Below are positions 1 to 8,992 of a stretch of DNA of 64,000 nt, in pieces. A program made the translations under genes and the position numbers. The stretch comes from Candidatus Bathyarchaeota archaeon (GTDB lineage Archaea > Thermoproteota > Bathyarchaeia > Bathyarchaeales > Bathycorpusculaceae). Every line of letters starts with the position of its first letter. Within the stretch, counting starts at the first letter, position 1. The stretch is from NCBI GenBank assembly GCA_003141855.1, contig PLNS01000015.1:78568-142567 (forward strand), given 5' to 3'. A model generated the notes under the pieces. That model saw only the letters and a list, made by a program, of their open reading frames with translations. It ran no database searches and was not told the origin of the DNA.

Positions 1-32
1 GGAGATCGTGGGTTCAAATCCCACCGGGCCCG
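1..32 (+). tRNA. tRNA 3' end (partial)
   Basis: The T arm is visible (stem GTGGG at 8-12, loop TTCAAAT at 13-19, stem CCCAC at 20-24). It is followed by a 7-nt 3' acceptor strand CGGGCCC (25-31) and discriminator G (32). The 5' half, with the anticodon, lies before the window, so the identity cannot be read. The implied 5' acceptor GGGCCCG is compatible with tRNA-Pro, but that is a guess. CCA is not encoded. Confidence 0.85.
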
Positions 33-200
33 CTTTCTTTTAGGTTACGAATCATCGCCAATGAAACGGATGTCATACCAACTGCTCCCTTGATTAAAAT
101 TTAAAGTGCACAATTGAGTAGGTTATTGAGAATTGTAAGACCATTATTTCTTTTACCTACTTCAATACCTTGATGAACTAAGGTGTTTGTTCCGCAAACG

Positions 201-229
201 TTTTAAATTACATATATTATTTTATTAAC
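201..229 (+). promoter_or_regulatory. Probable promoter of the hydrogenase operon
   Basis: This is an AT-rich stretch in the 238-nt gap before the hydrogenase genes. It contains TTTTAAATTA (201-210) and TTTATTAAC (221-229), both resembling archaeal TATA boxes. The second lies about 45 nt before the ATG at 271, leaving room for a short leader with the GAGGGG ribosome-binding site at 258-263. Placement is by inspection only. The rest of 33-255 shows no gene. Confidence 0.4.
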
Positions 230-270
230 AACCTTCGAAGAAAAAAAGGGGAATATTGAGGGGAAATGGT

Positions 271-2187
271 ATGAAAATAATTTCCAAAGAAGACTTCCAG
301 AGTTTTGTTAACGCCCTAATTCAAGAGGATTCTTGGAACGTCATAGGAGTTAAATCCCGAGGAAACAAGTTTGCTTTTGCCCCGTTGGATTCAGCAGACG
401 AATTGCACCTTGATTATGACGTAACCCTGTTGCCTCCCAAAAAATACTTCTTTCCTCAACGTGAAACACTGTTTACCTATGACATTTCAAACGGTTTTTC
501 CGCTAAAAATCCAGAAGAGACCAAGCCCATGATAATAATAGGCGTCCACCCCTATGACATCATAGCTTTACTCCACATGGATGAAATATTCAGAGAAACA
601 AAATCAGACTCCTTCTACTTCAAAAAACGCGAATCCTCCATAATAATCGGCGTTAACATACAAAAAATGTCAAAATATAATTTTTCTTCTTACATGGGCT
701 GTGCTACCGTTGACTATGGCTATGACCTTATGATTACAGACCTTGGAAACAGATACGCCATAAACGTTGGATCTCAAAAAGGAGAAGATCTCCTCTCAAA
801 ATACGCAAAAAATGTAACCCTGGCATTAGCGCGCGATGTTCAAACTGCAGGACAGAAAAAACGGGGAATCATGAACCAGTCAGAGCAAGAATTCAAATTT
901 CCGCCAGAACTCATTCCTGAACTCCTAAAAGACAGTTACGTGAAAAGTGGCTTTTGGGAAAAACACTCCGAAAAATGTTTAGCCTGCGGCTCATGCGTTC
1001 TAGTATGCCCAACATGTTACTGCTTTGACGTCAAAGATAACCCTGACCTTTCACTAGAGCATGGCGAGAGAATTAGGACTTGGGATGGGTGTCTGCTTGA
1101 AGATTTTGCGAAAATTGCTTCAGGAGAAAACTTCCGTGCCACCCGCCCCACAAGATACCGTCATCGGTACTTTAAGAAAGGAAAATACTTGTTTGACCGA
1201 TTTGGCTTTGTTTCCTGCGTTGGCTGCGGCAGATGTTCATCAAATTGTCTTCCAGACATAGCGAACCCTGTAAACTTATTCAACGACATGTACCAAGAAA
1301 GCCAAAACGCAGGAGCTCAATTTGCAACCTCCATTCAGCCAGACGTTAACATTAAGACTGAAGGAAACATAGATTACGTGCCAAAGTTAGCAACCATAAT
1401 CAAGAAAGTCCCGATGACGGCCAGCGAAACATTATTTGAAGTCAAATTAGAAGATGGCGTAGAACTTGGTCATAAGCCAGGACAATTCGTTGAGGTCTCT
1501 ATTTTTGGAATAGGCGAAGCACCAATCTCGATATCCTCCTCACCCACAAAGAAAGAAACTTTCGAACTCTGCGTGCGCAAATTAGGAAATGTTACAACCA
1601 AACTGCATAAACTAAATGTCGGTGATCGAATAGGCATTCGGGGTCCTTTTGGGAACGGCTTTGACGCTGAATCGCTAAAAGGTAAAGACCTTTTGTTTGT
1701 TGCAGGCGGTCTTGGAATTGCCCCTTTGAGGTCATTGTTCAATTATGTTCTTGACAACAGGAAGGACTATGGAAAAGTTTTCCTATTGTACGGATGCAAA
1801 GAACCAAAGGAAATACTCTTCGGCGAGGAACTTCTCTCACTTGCATCAAGAGAAGACGTCGAGTTTAAATCAGCCGTCAACTGGTGCCCCGAAAATGAAA
1901 CTTGGACAGGCAGCATAGGCGTCATCACAACGCTCATTCCACAAGTTTCCTTTGACCCAGAAAAAACCATAGCCGTACTTTGCGGGCCTCCAGTGATGTA
2001 TAAATTCGTAATTGCTGACCTAAAAGGGCGAAACGTGCCAGATGACCATATCATCATGTCGCTTGAACGAAGAATGAAATGCGGTGTAGGCAAATGTGGT
2101 CACTGCCAAATCAACCACATCTATGTGTGCAAGGACGGTCCAGTGTTTAATTATTCAAAAATTAAAGGTGTCCCGGAGGCGCTATAA
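271..2187 (+). CDS. Fused HydB-HydG electron-transfer subunit of group 3b [NiFe] hydrogenase
   Basis: About 638 aa. Residues 1-350 resemble the sulfhydrogenase beta subunit (AsrA-like), with two cysteine clusters for [4Fe-4S] centres: CLACGSCVLVCP from about Cys236 and CVGCGRCSSNC from about Cys316. Residues 370-638 resemble the gamma subunit (AsrB/ferredoxin reductase-like): FAD region (KPGQFVEVSIFG), NAD(P)-binding stretch (FVAGGLGIAPLRS) and a C-terminal 2Fe-2S motif (CGVGKCGHC...C, from about residue 604). In Pyrococcus SH-type enzymes these are two proteins, HydB and HydG. The ATG at 271 is preferred over the TTG at 256 because GAGGGG lies 7 nt before it. The stop overlaps the next ATG (TAATG). 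The predicted role is passing electrons between the hydrogenase module and NAD(P)H in the cytoplasm. Confidence 0.88.
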   Translation: MKIISKEDFQSFVNALIQEDSWNVIGVKSRGNKFAFAPLDSADELHLDYDVTLLPPKKYFFPQRETLFTYDISNGFSAKNPEETKPMIIIGVHPYDIIALLHMDEIFRETKSDSFYFKKRESSIIIGVNIQKMSKYNFSSYMGCATVDYGYDLMITDLGNRYAINVGSQKGEDLLSKYAKNVTLALARDVQTAGQKKRGIMNQSEQEFKFPPELIPELLKDSYVKSGFWEKHSEKCLACGSCVLVCPTCYCFDVKDNPDLSLEHGERIRTWDGCLLEDFAKIASGENFRATRPTRYRHRYFKKGKYLFDRFGFVSCVGCGRCSSNCLPDIANPVNLFNDMYQESQNAGAQFATSIQPDVNIKTEGNIDYVPKLATIIKKVPMTASETLFEVKLEDGVELGHKPGQFVEVSIFGIGEAPISISSSPTKKETFELCVRKLGNVTTKLHKLNVGDRIGIRGPFGNGFDAESLKGKDLLFVAGGLGIAPLRSLFNYVLDNRKDYGKVFLLYGCKEPKEILFGEELLSLASREDVEFKSAVNWCPENETWTGSIGVITTLIPQVSFDPEKTIAVLCGPPVMYKFVIADLKGRNVPDDHIIMSLERRMKCGVGKCGHCQINHIYVCKDGPVFNYSKIKGVPEAL

Positions 2188-2924
2188 TGAAACCTAAAGT
2201 TGCTTTCTTTGATTTTGCAGGCTGCGAAGGAGACCAACTTCAAGTAGCTAATCTTGAAGAAAACCTCTTAGATTTACTCGGTCAAGTCGAAGTTGTGAGT
2301 TTTAGAGAAGTCATGAAGGAACACAGCGATAACTACGACATAGCGTTTGTTGAGGGCTCTTGCACAAGGTTGCAAGATGAAGATAGGCTCAAGCAAATTA
2401 GGAAAAATGCTAAATTAGTAGTTGCCATCGGTTCCTGTGCAGCCATCGGCGGAATAAACTCTCTTAAAAACTACAAAGATCTGGATCAAGTAAAGAAAAC
2501 AGTTTATGGCGAACACGCGGCGCTCTTTGACTCTTATTCTGCAAGACCAATAGATGCCATCATTCCTGTTGATGCGTATGTTTATGGTTGCCCAATTGAC
2601 AGGGAAGATTTCCTGCAAGTCGTCAAATCACTTTTGCTTGGAAAGAAACCTGAAACTCCCACGTATCCTGTTTGCGTTGAATGTAAGAAAAACGAGAACG
2701 TATGTGCTTTCGAGCGAGGTCAATTCTGCGTTGGACCAGTAACTAGAGCTGGCTGCAATTCATGCTGTGTAAACGAAGGAACCATCTGCTGGGGATGTCG
2801 CGGACTAATTGACAATCCAAACGAGAATTCCCAGAAAGAAGTTCTGATAAAAAATGGTCTTACAGTAGACGATGCAATAGGCAAGTTTAGGTTATATTTC
2901 GGTTGGCAGGAGGCAAAACGATGA
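2187..2924 (+). CDS. hydD: [NiFe] hydrogenase small (delta) subunit, HydD-like
   Basis: 245 aa, related to NuoB/20-kDa subunits and to the small subunits of group 3 hydrogenases. The proximal-cluster cysteines are spread as in the family (GCEGDQLQV near the N terminus, EGSCT, GSCAAIGG, YGCP). A cysteine-rich C-terminal part (CVECKK, CNSCCV, CWGCRG) could hold further Fe-S centres. The start overlaps the fused HydBG stop (TAATG) and GGAGG lies upstream at 2175-2179. Its own stop overlaps the hydA start (ATGA), so the three genes look translationally coupled. It should sit between the NiFe site and the Fe-S clusters of HydBG. Confidence 0.9.
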   Translation: MKPKVAFFDFAGCEGDQLQVANLEENLLDLLGQVEVVSFREVMKEHSDNYDIAFVEGSCTRLQDEDRLKQIRKNAKLVVAIGSCAAIGGINSLKNYKDLDQVKKTVYGEHAALFDSYSARPIDAIIPVDAYVYGCPIDREDFLQVVKSLLLGKKPETPTYPVCVECKKNENVCAFERGQFCVGPVTRAGCNSCCVNEGTICWGCRGLIDNPNENSQKEVLIKNGLTVDDAIGKFRLYFGWQEAKR

Positions 2925-4225
2925 AACAATCAAACGTTGAAGTAAATGTCCATCATATCACGCGAGTTGAAGGTCACGGAAACATCTACGTGAACATCGA
3001 GAATGGTAAAGTTGAAAAATGCGAATGGAACATTCCGGAAGCACCACGCTTCTTTGAAGCGATGGTTGTTGGAAGATCTTGGAGTGAACTGCATCATATA
3101 ACATCTCGCATTTGCGGTATCTGCTCAATTGGCCACTCACTTGCTTCCCTGAAAGCTACAGAATCAGCATTAGGCATACCCATAAGTGAACAGGACCTAA
3201 AACTCAGAAAGCTGGCGTTACATGCAGAAAATCTGCAAAGCCATATTTTACATTTAGGATTCCTAGTTTTACCTGATCTGTTGGGCGTTGGTTCAGTTAT
3301 TCCTCTTGCAACTACAAATCTCAATGAAGTTAAAATGGTCCTGCAACTCCACAGAACTGCAAATGAAATGTCAAACTTAATCTGCGGTAGAACAACTCAT
3401 CCTCAAAGACTAATACCGGGCGGTTTCTCAAAAATTCCCTCAATGAAAGAATTGACATTGCTTAGAAAGAAATTGCAAGACTCCATTCCAAATCTTCAAG
3501 CAGTAGCAGAATTGTTCAGCAGTTTGGCAGGTAAATTGCCTAACTTTAAACGAGAAACAGAATATATTGCCCTCTCAGATCCCAGCGAGTATGCGTTCTA
3601 CGATGGAAAATTGGCTTCATCCGATACTGGCAGCGCACCCGTAAAAGAGTATCTTTCATTCACCAACGAATACATTGTTCCACATTCAACGGCTAAATGG
3701 GCAAAGCATGTTCGAGAATCCTACATGGTGGGTGCTTTAGCCAGGTTAAACATCAATTACAAACGGCTGTCACCGATGGCTCAAAAAACAGCAGAGAAAT
3801 TCAATCTCTTACCAATGAACTACAACCCCTTCATGAACAACATCGCCCAACTAGTTGAAGTAGTCCACAGCGTAGAAGACTCGATACGCCTAATTAACGA
3901 ACTTGAAGCCGCGGGATTGCAAACTCAACCAGATTACAACAAACCAGACATCAAAGTGAAAGCAGGCACCGGCGTTGGCGCAGTAGAGGTGCCACGAGGT
4001 ATTCTATTCCATGACTATACCTACAATGAAAAGGGCATATGCACCAAAGCCAATTGCATAATTCCAACCAACCAAAACCACGGCAACATTCAACAAGACA
4101 TGAATGCTCTTGTGCCGCAGATTGCAGAGAAAACCCAAAAAGAAATAGAGCTTGCATTGGAAATGTTAGTTCGCGCTTACGACCCATGCATTTCATGCTC
4201 AACACACGTGACCAAAATAAAATAG
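2921..4225 (+). CDS. hydA: [NiFe] hydrogenase large (alpha) subunit, group 3b type
   Basis: 434 aa catalytic subunit. The N-terminal Ni ligand motif is RICGICSIGH (Cys65, Cys68, His72) and the C-terminal ligand motif is DPCISCSTH (Cys423, Cys426, His429). Only five residues follow His429, so any maturation tail cut by the endopeptidase is very short, as in other HydA-type subunits. The opening HHITRVEGHGN is typical of the family. I use the ATG at 2921 (overlapping the hydD stop, GGAGG at 2909-2913) rather than an upstream in-frame codon at 2903. Group 3b enzymes couple H2 with NADP(H); sulfur reduction is possible. No maturation genes are seen nearby. Confidence 0.93.
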   Translation: MKQSNVEVNVHHITRVEGHGNIYVNIENGKVEKCEWNIPEAPRFFEAMVVGRSWSELHHITSRICGICSIGHSLASLKATESALGIPISEQDLKLRKLALHAENLQSHILHLGFLVLPDLLGVGSVIPLATTNLNEVKMVLQLHRTANEMSNLICGRTTHPQRLIPGGFSKIPSMKELTLLRKKLQDSIPNLQAVAELFSSLAGKLPNFKRETEYIALSDPSEYAFYDGKLASSDTGSAPVKEYLSFTNEYIVPHSTAKWAKHVRESYMVGALARLNINYKRLSPMAQKTAEKFNLLPMNYNPFMNNIAQLVEVVHSVEDSIRLINELEAAGLQTQPDYNKPDIKVKAGTGVGAVEVPRGILFHDYTYNEKGICTKANCIIPTNQNHGNIQQDMNALVPQIAEKTQKEIELALEMLVRAYDPCISCSTHVTKIK

Positions 4226-4384
4226 TCTAAAAACAAATCCGTTTCGACAGAACATCAAATATATACCTCCGAGTACCAAAATAAGCATGCAATAAGGCTC
4301 TAAAAAAAGTAAATGACAAAAAGAGTCAATTTACTCTTTCCTTTTTCGCTTATCGAGCAAAAATAGCTTGCGAGGAATCCAAAG

Positions 4385-7045
4385 TTGGGAATACAAAATC
4401 TTAACTGCTTCTTTAATCCCAAAGCCATAGCAGTTATAGGCGCCAGCGAAGACAAGGATTCATTAGGCGCTCGAATACTCTGCAACCTAATCGGGTCCTA
4501 TCAAGGGTTAATTTTCCCCGTAAATCCCTTCAGGCAAACAATTCAAGGAATCACCGCTTATTCAAACATAAATAAAATCCCAAATAAAATAGATCTTGCA
4601 ATAATCGCAACCCCCGCGCACACTGTGCCCCAAATTGTTGAAGAATGCGGAAAAGCCCAGGTGTCAGGCGTAATTATTGTATCTGCGGGTTTTAGCGAAT
4701 GCGATCCAGAAGGTCAACGTCTCACTCGACAAATTTTGGAGCATAAGAAATCTTATGGAATTCGGGTAATAGGTCCAAACAGTTTAGGAGTCATAAGACC
4801 AAGAAACGGACTCTACGCAACGTTTGGAGATAAAAAGGCAATGCCGGGAAAAATTGCTTTTATCTCCCAAAGTGCAGCTCTTTGCGGAACAGTTTTAGAT
4901 TGGTCCCAGGAAACAAAAGTCGGACTTAGTGCAGTGGTCTCGATTGGGTCAACGATTGATGTCGATCTAGGCGATTTGATTGATTATTTTGGCGCTGACC
5001 CTCAAACAAGAGCTATCATGCTTTACGTTGAATCAATAAGGAATCTTCGAAGTTTCATAAGCTCGGCAAGAGGTTTTGCAAGAACCAAACCAATTGTCAT
5101 CGTTAAGGCTGGTCGATCTAATGATAGTCACAGTTTTGCCCTTTCCAGCATCAGCAAATTGAATAAGGACCCTGTTTACGATGCTGTGTTTAGGCGTATT
5201 GGTATTGTTCGCGTGGAAACAATCAACGAGCTTTTTGATTGTGCAAAAGCATTGTCGATGCAGCCAAATCCAGGCAGTCCTTCCTTAACGATAATCACTA
5301 ATGCAGGAGGACCGGGACTTTTAGCTGCGGATCAACTTGCCTTACGAGGAGGTCAACTCTCCCAAGTAAGTAACACTTCAGCTCAGGCTTTAAGAAAAAT
5401 TCTGCCTAATTATTGTGGCGTATCCAACCCGATTGATATTCTTGAGGAAGCCACCCTTGAAAGATTCAGAAATGTATTGCAGGTATGCTTGAATGATCCT
5501 GCCAGCGGAAGTATTCTAGTAATACATTCTCCTCAAGGCGTAACTAACCCTTTCAATATCGCAAAAAATGTGCTGGAGTTATCGAAAAACAATAGAAAAA
5601 CACTTATGGTAACTTTAATGGGCGAAGACAGCAATTGTCAAGAGGCACGTAGAATGCTCAATCTTAACGGCGTCCCAGCGTTTAAGGCACCTGAGGAAGC
5701 TGTCTTAGCACTCATGAACATGTATACTTACACTAATAACTTGGAATCGCTTTATCAGACTCCTGAAGAAATCGAACTAAATTTAGGCGACCCAATACAC
5801 CTTAAACCCCTGATTAGAAGAGCATTTTGCGAGGGAAGACATGTTCTCAGCCTGCCTGAATCGTTTGCTTTATTAAACGCCTACAAGATACCCACCATAA
5901 AGTCATGTATTGTGAAGACAGCTGAAGAAGCCTTGGCAAAGGGGTTTGAACTGGGTTACCCATTTACCATGAAGCCAATATACACACAATCAAATAAAAG
6001 AAAAGAATTAACAAAAATATCAAACGATGTCTGTTCCGCATCTGAAATACCCAAAATATTTAATCATTTATCCGAAAAAATTAACAAAAGCAATTACTCA
6101 GAGTTTCAGGGATTAGTTATCCAGCCTAAGATTACTGACGGGTACGAATTGTTTTTAGGATTAAGGAAAGATGAAGAATTTGGCTCAATAATAGTTTTCG
6201 GAACATGCGGTAAATCTTCGGGAGCAATCGATGAAGTAACTGTTGGTTTTCCCCCGCTTAATCAGGTTTTAGCTGGGCAATTGATTGAAAAAGCAGATTT
6301 TTTCCAAAACGGCAGTGAAGTTGAAAAGGCTTTCAAAACAGGCATCGTTGAGGAAATAATGGCCAAGTTTTCTCAGCTGGTAATAGATTTTCCAGAGATA
6401 AAAGAAATAGACATTAACCCACTAATCGTTACCCACGCTGGCGCTATGGCCGCGGACGCATGCATAACTATCGATATGGATAGAGTTAGGCGTGAGCCAG
6501 CTGACCATCATGAACATTTAGTGATTGCTCCTTACCCGAAAAAATACATCGCCCAGCGGACGTTGAAAAATGGCTTGCGCGTGACTTTGCGCCCAATCAA
6601 ACCAGAAGATGAGGCAGGTTTCAATGAGCTTTTTAAGTCCTTGTCTGAAGAGAGTGTACGATTCAGGTTTTTTGAGATAATAAAAGAAATGTCGCATGAT
6701 ACTTTGTCTAGGTACTGCAACCTTGACTATGACCGTGAAATAGCGATAGTTGCTGAGCTTCAAGACGAGGGCAGGCTAATTGGTGTTGTCAGGTTAATTC
6801 TTGATCTCGACCTGAAACATGGTGAATTCGCCCTTATGGTTGGCGATTCGTGGCATGGGCAGGGTTTGGGTTCGAAACTTATGGATTGCATCATTGAGGT
6901 CGCTAAAGACTTGAAGTTGGAGACAATTTACAGTTATGTTACCCGTGCAAACTATAAGATGACTAGCCTATGTAACAAGAAGGGGTTTGAGACGCAGTCT
7001 GTAGACGAGTACACTGTCAACATGAACCTAAAATTGCCCTGTTAG
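4385..7045 (+). CDS. Pat-like protein: ADP-forming acyl-CoA synthetase-like domains + C-terminal GNAT acetyltransferase
   Basis: 886 aa. Order: CoA-binding Rossmann domain (about 1-130, FNPKAIAVIGAS), succinyl-CoA-ligase-like domains (about 150-460), ATP-grasp domain (about 490-705) and GNAT domain (about 722-886, RPIKPEDEAGF, with a GQGLGSKL acetyl-CoA loop). Length and order match bacterial Pat protein-lysine acetyltransferases. In active ADP-forming acetyl-CoA synthetases a phosphorylated His lies in SHTG near residue 257. Here the aligned stretch is SSISK, with Ser255 at the His position, so synthetase activity is probably lost. The predicted role is protein acetylation in response to metabolites. 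TTG start with GAGG at 4372-4375, 9 nt upstream. No substrate gene (acs) is visible. Confidence 0.85.
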   Translation: MGIQNLNCFFNPKAIAVIGASEDKDSLGARILCNLIGSYQGLIFPVNPFRQTIQGITAYSNINKIPNKIDLAIIATPAHTVPQIVEECGKAQVSGVIIVSAGFSECDPEGQRLTRQILEHKKSYGIRVIGPNSLGVIRPRNGLYATFGDKKAMPGKIAFISQSAALCGTVLDWSQETKVGLSAVVSIGSTIDVDLGDLIDYFGADPQTRAIMLYVESIRNLRSFISSARGFARTKPIVIVKAGRSNDSHSFALSSISKLNKDPVYDAVFRRIGIVRVETINELFDCAKALSMQPNPGSPSLTIITNAGGPGLLAADQLALRGGQLSQVSNTSAQALRKILPNYCGVSNPIDILEEATLERFRNVLQVCLNDPASGSILVIHSPQGVTNPFNIAKNVLELSKNNRKTLMVTLMGEDSNCQEARRMLNLNGVPAFKAPEEAVLALMNMYTYTNNLESLYQTPEEIELNLGDPIHLKPLIRRAFCEGRHVLSLPESFALLNAYKIPTIKSCIVKTAEEALAKGFELGYPFTMKPIYTQSNKRKELTKISNDVCSASEIPKIFNHLSEKINKSNYSEFQGLVIQPKITDGYELFLGLRKDEEFGSIIVFGTCGKSSGAIDEVTVGFPPLNQVLAGQLIEKADFFQNGSEVEKAFKTGIVEEIMAKFSQLVIDFPEIKEIDINPLIVTHAGAMAADACITIDMDRVRREPADHHEHLVIAPYPKKYIAQRTLKNGLRVTLRPIKPEDEAGFNELFKSLSEESVRFRFFEIIKEMSHDTLSRYCNLDYDREIAIVAELQDEGRLIGVVRLILDLDLKHGEFALMVGDSWHGQGLGSKLMDCIIEVAKDLKLETIYSYVTRANYKMTSLCNKKGFETQSVDEYTVNMNLKLPC

Positions 7046-7058
7046 ATGCCGATTGAAT

Positions 7059-7385
7059 TTAAAGATTCAAGTCATTTAGAAACTTCCAGAAATCTTCAAG
7101 CGACCTAATAATTCTAATTTCTAAATAGGCAAATCCTGAATCATTCTTTTTTTCCTCGATTGCTCCTTTGAAGTAACCAACTGTATGAGGAAAACATTCA
7201 AAATCGGCAGAATCTACGATTTCCATTAATCGGATTTGCGCTCTTCCTTGTTTCTTCTTTCGGTTTGTAAACTCTACTGAATAATACAGGTATTTTCTTC
7301 CTTCGTTGTCAGTGCTGGGAAAGCTGATTAACCAATCCATTTCTTGGAAATGAAAGTTTTTTGATTTGCGTTCCACGGTGCTCAA
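7059..7385 (-). CDS. Hypothetical protein
   Basis: 108 aa, no signal peptide, membrane segment or motif that I recognise. It is rich in charged and aromatic residues (FECFPHTVGYFKG, YLEIRIIRSLEDFWKFL), consistent with a small alpha/beta cytoplasmic protein. The start is a TTG; GTG three codons later is equally possible. It converges with the Pat-like gene, ending 14 nt from it. Function unknown. Confidence 0.55.
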   Translation of the reverse strand: MSTVERKSKNFHFQEMDWLISFPSTDNEGRKYLYYSVEFTNRKKKQGRAQIRLMEIVDSADFECFPHTVGYFKGAIEEKKNDSGFAYLEIRIIRSLEDFWKFLNDLNL

Positions 7386-7586
7386 GTCTTAAGTTTTATC
7401 TATTAACTGGCACTTGTTGTGTTAAAGATTTGCGTTATTCGGGCTGTTGCTGATTATTCGACGATATTTAACATGGCATTCCAGCTATTTGGTGCCAGTA
7501 AACTAACTGGTTGTTTCGGGTTAGCAAATCTTAAATCTGTCTGCCTATCCATAAGAAGAAAAGGTATCTAGCAGGAGAGAGATGGT

Positions 7587-8537
7587 GTGGTAGATATAAT
7601 TCAAGTCTTAGCGATAGTTGTCCCCTTAATTGTAATTGTGTACGCGGTTATTTCTTCACTGCGAATTGTTAGACCTACAGAAAAAGGTTTAGTGGAACGG
7701 TTTGGTAAATACCACCGATTCGTTGAAGGCGGCATAACTTTGCTGGTGCCTTTCGTGGACCGAATCATCAAAGTTAACGTCACCGAACGCATGACACCCG
7801 TACAGCGGCAAGACGTAATCACCAAGGATAAAGTCTTCATGGGCGTAGACGCAGTCGTATTCTACAAAGTTAAACTAGATGAAATATCAGTAAAAGCATC
7901 GCAATATTTCGTAAATAACTACGTATCCCAGATTGATACATTAGCAAGGACAGTTCTCAGGGACATCATAGGAGGTATGGATATGACTGTAGCAAACACC
8001 TCCAGACCCACAATTAACGAAAAACTAAAAGAAGCCTTAGATGAACAAACTAGGGATTGGGGTATAGAAATCGTTAGAGCAGAAATTAAAGACTTAGAGC
8101 CTCCTAGGGGATTAATGAGTTCCATGGAATCCGTCCTTAAAGCAGACAACGAACGGCAGGCAGCAGAGAAAACCGCCATAGCTCAAGCCACCTTGGCAAG
8201 TGGACAGAAGAACGCTGCGATTCAAGTTGCAGAAGGCCAAAAACAAGCTGCCATCCTCCAAGCTGAAGGCCAGAAAACCGCAACCATCGAGATAGCTGAA
8301 GGAGACGCCCAAGCAACCCGACTCAGGAACGAGGCGTTGACCACGTACTTCAAGGATAGCGCCATCACCTTCAAACAGTTGGACACTATTACGGCATCTT
8401 TGCAGAACAACACAAAGATAATCGTCCCCGAAGGCAAAGCAATTTCACTAATCCTCAATGAGCTAGACCACCTTTCAAAAGCAACAATTCTCCCAATTCC
8501 GTCGCCGCCACCACAGAAAAGCAGCAAACAAATGTAG
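7587..8537 (+). CDS. SPFH/band-7 membrane protein (stomatin/prohibitin family)
   Basis: 316 aa. One N-terminal membrane segment (about 5-25) is followed by the SPFH domain (about 25-190, FGKYHRFVEGGITLLVPFVDRI) and a helical Ala/Glu/Gln-rich region with repeated AEGQK units (about 200-245), expected to form a coiled coil. Such proteins assemble into rings on the membrane and often control a protease. The usual NfeD-type partner is not next to it. GTG start at 7587 with AGGAGA at 7573-7578; an ATG at 7582 in another frame ends at once. It stands alone between oppositely oriented genes. Confidence 0.88.
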   Translation: MVDIIQVLAIVVPLIVIVYAVISSLRIVRPTEKGLVERFGKYHRFVEGGITLLVPFVDRIIKVNVTERMTPVQRQDVITKDKVFMGVDAVVFYKVKLDEISVKASQYFVNNYVSQIDTLARTVLRDIIGGMDMTVANTSRPTINEKLKEALDEQTRDWGIEIVRAEIKDLEPPRGLMSSMESVLKADNERQAAEKTAIAQATLASGQKNAAIQVAEGQKQAAILQAEGQKTATIEIAEGDAQATRLRNEALTTYFKDSAITFKQLDTITASLQNNTKIIVPEGKAISLILNELDHLSKATILPIPSPPPQKSSKQM

Positions 8538-8561
8538 AGAAAATGCTTGACAGGCTCTGAT

Positions 8562-8981
8562 TTAGAGCCTTAACCCACTTTTTACATAGTCTTTTATCAT
8601 TTCTTCATGTTCAAAAGCCAACGGTTTAGGAAGCTCGTTTAGGCTGAAAAGTTTGATTTCTTGGATTTCGCCTTCTTGCTTTTTGGTTTCTCCGCCTACA
8701 GGTTTCACCACAAAACAGGTTGGGTAATACTCGTATTCAACATCATCTTTGACTCCCTTCTCAACATATTCGCCCACCTTGCTTGCAATGGTTACGTCGA
8801 GTCCTGTTTCCTCCTTAACTTCCCGAACAATCGTTTGTTCGACGGTTTCGCCAGGGTCCATTCTGCCGCCAGGCAACGCCCAGTAGCCTTTGAAGGGAAT
8901 CGTGTTGCGTTTTATCAGCAAAATCTTGTTGTCTGGAAACGGTATTATGGCGGTTGAGGTTTTACCCGTATATTTCTTCAT
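8562..8981 (-). CDS. NUDIX hydrolase
   Basis: 139 aa from the ATG at 8981; an in-frame TTG at 9017 would add 12 residues and overlap the transporter gene. The NUDIX box is complete: GGRMDPGE, seven residues, then REVKEETG. Such enzymes cleave nucleoside-diphosphate-X compounds using Mg2+ held by the REXXEE glutamates; the substrate cannot be told. It lies 11 nt downstream of the ZnuB-like permease, probably in the same transcript. Confidence 0.88.
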   Translation of the reverse strand: MKKYTGKTSTAIIPFPDNKILLIKRNTIPFKGYWALPGGRMDPGETVEQTIVREVKEETGLDVTIASKVGEYVEKGVKDDVEYEYYPTCFVVKPVGGETKKQEGEIQEIKLFSLNELPKPLAFEHEEMIKDYVKSGLRL

Positions 8982-8992
8982 AAAAGTCAATC

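Noticed and set aside
4921-5190. His249 as the possible catalytic His of the acyl-CoA synthetase domain
   Set aside because: It lies six residues before the aligned position and lacks the S-H-T-G context, so it is unlikely to replace the lost His.
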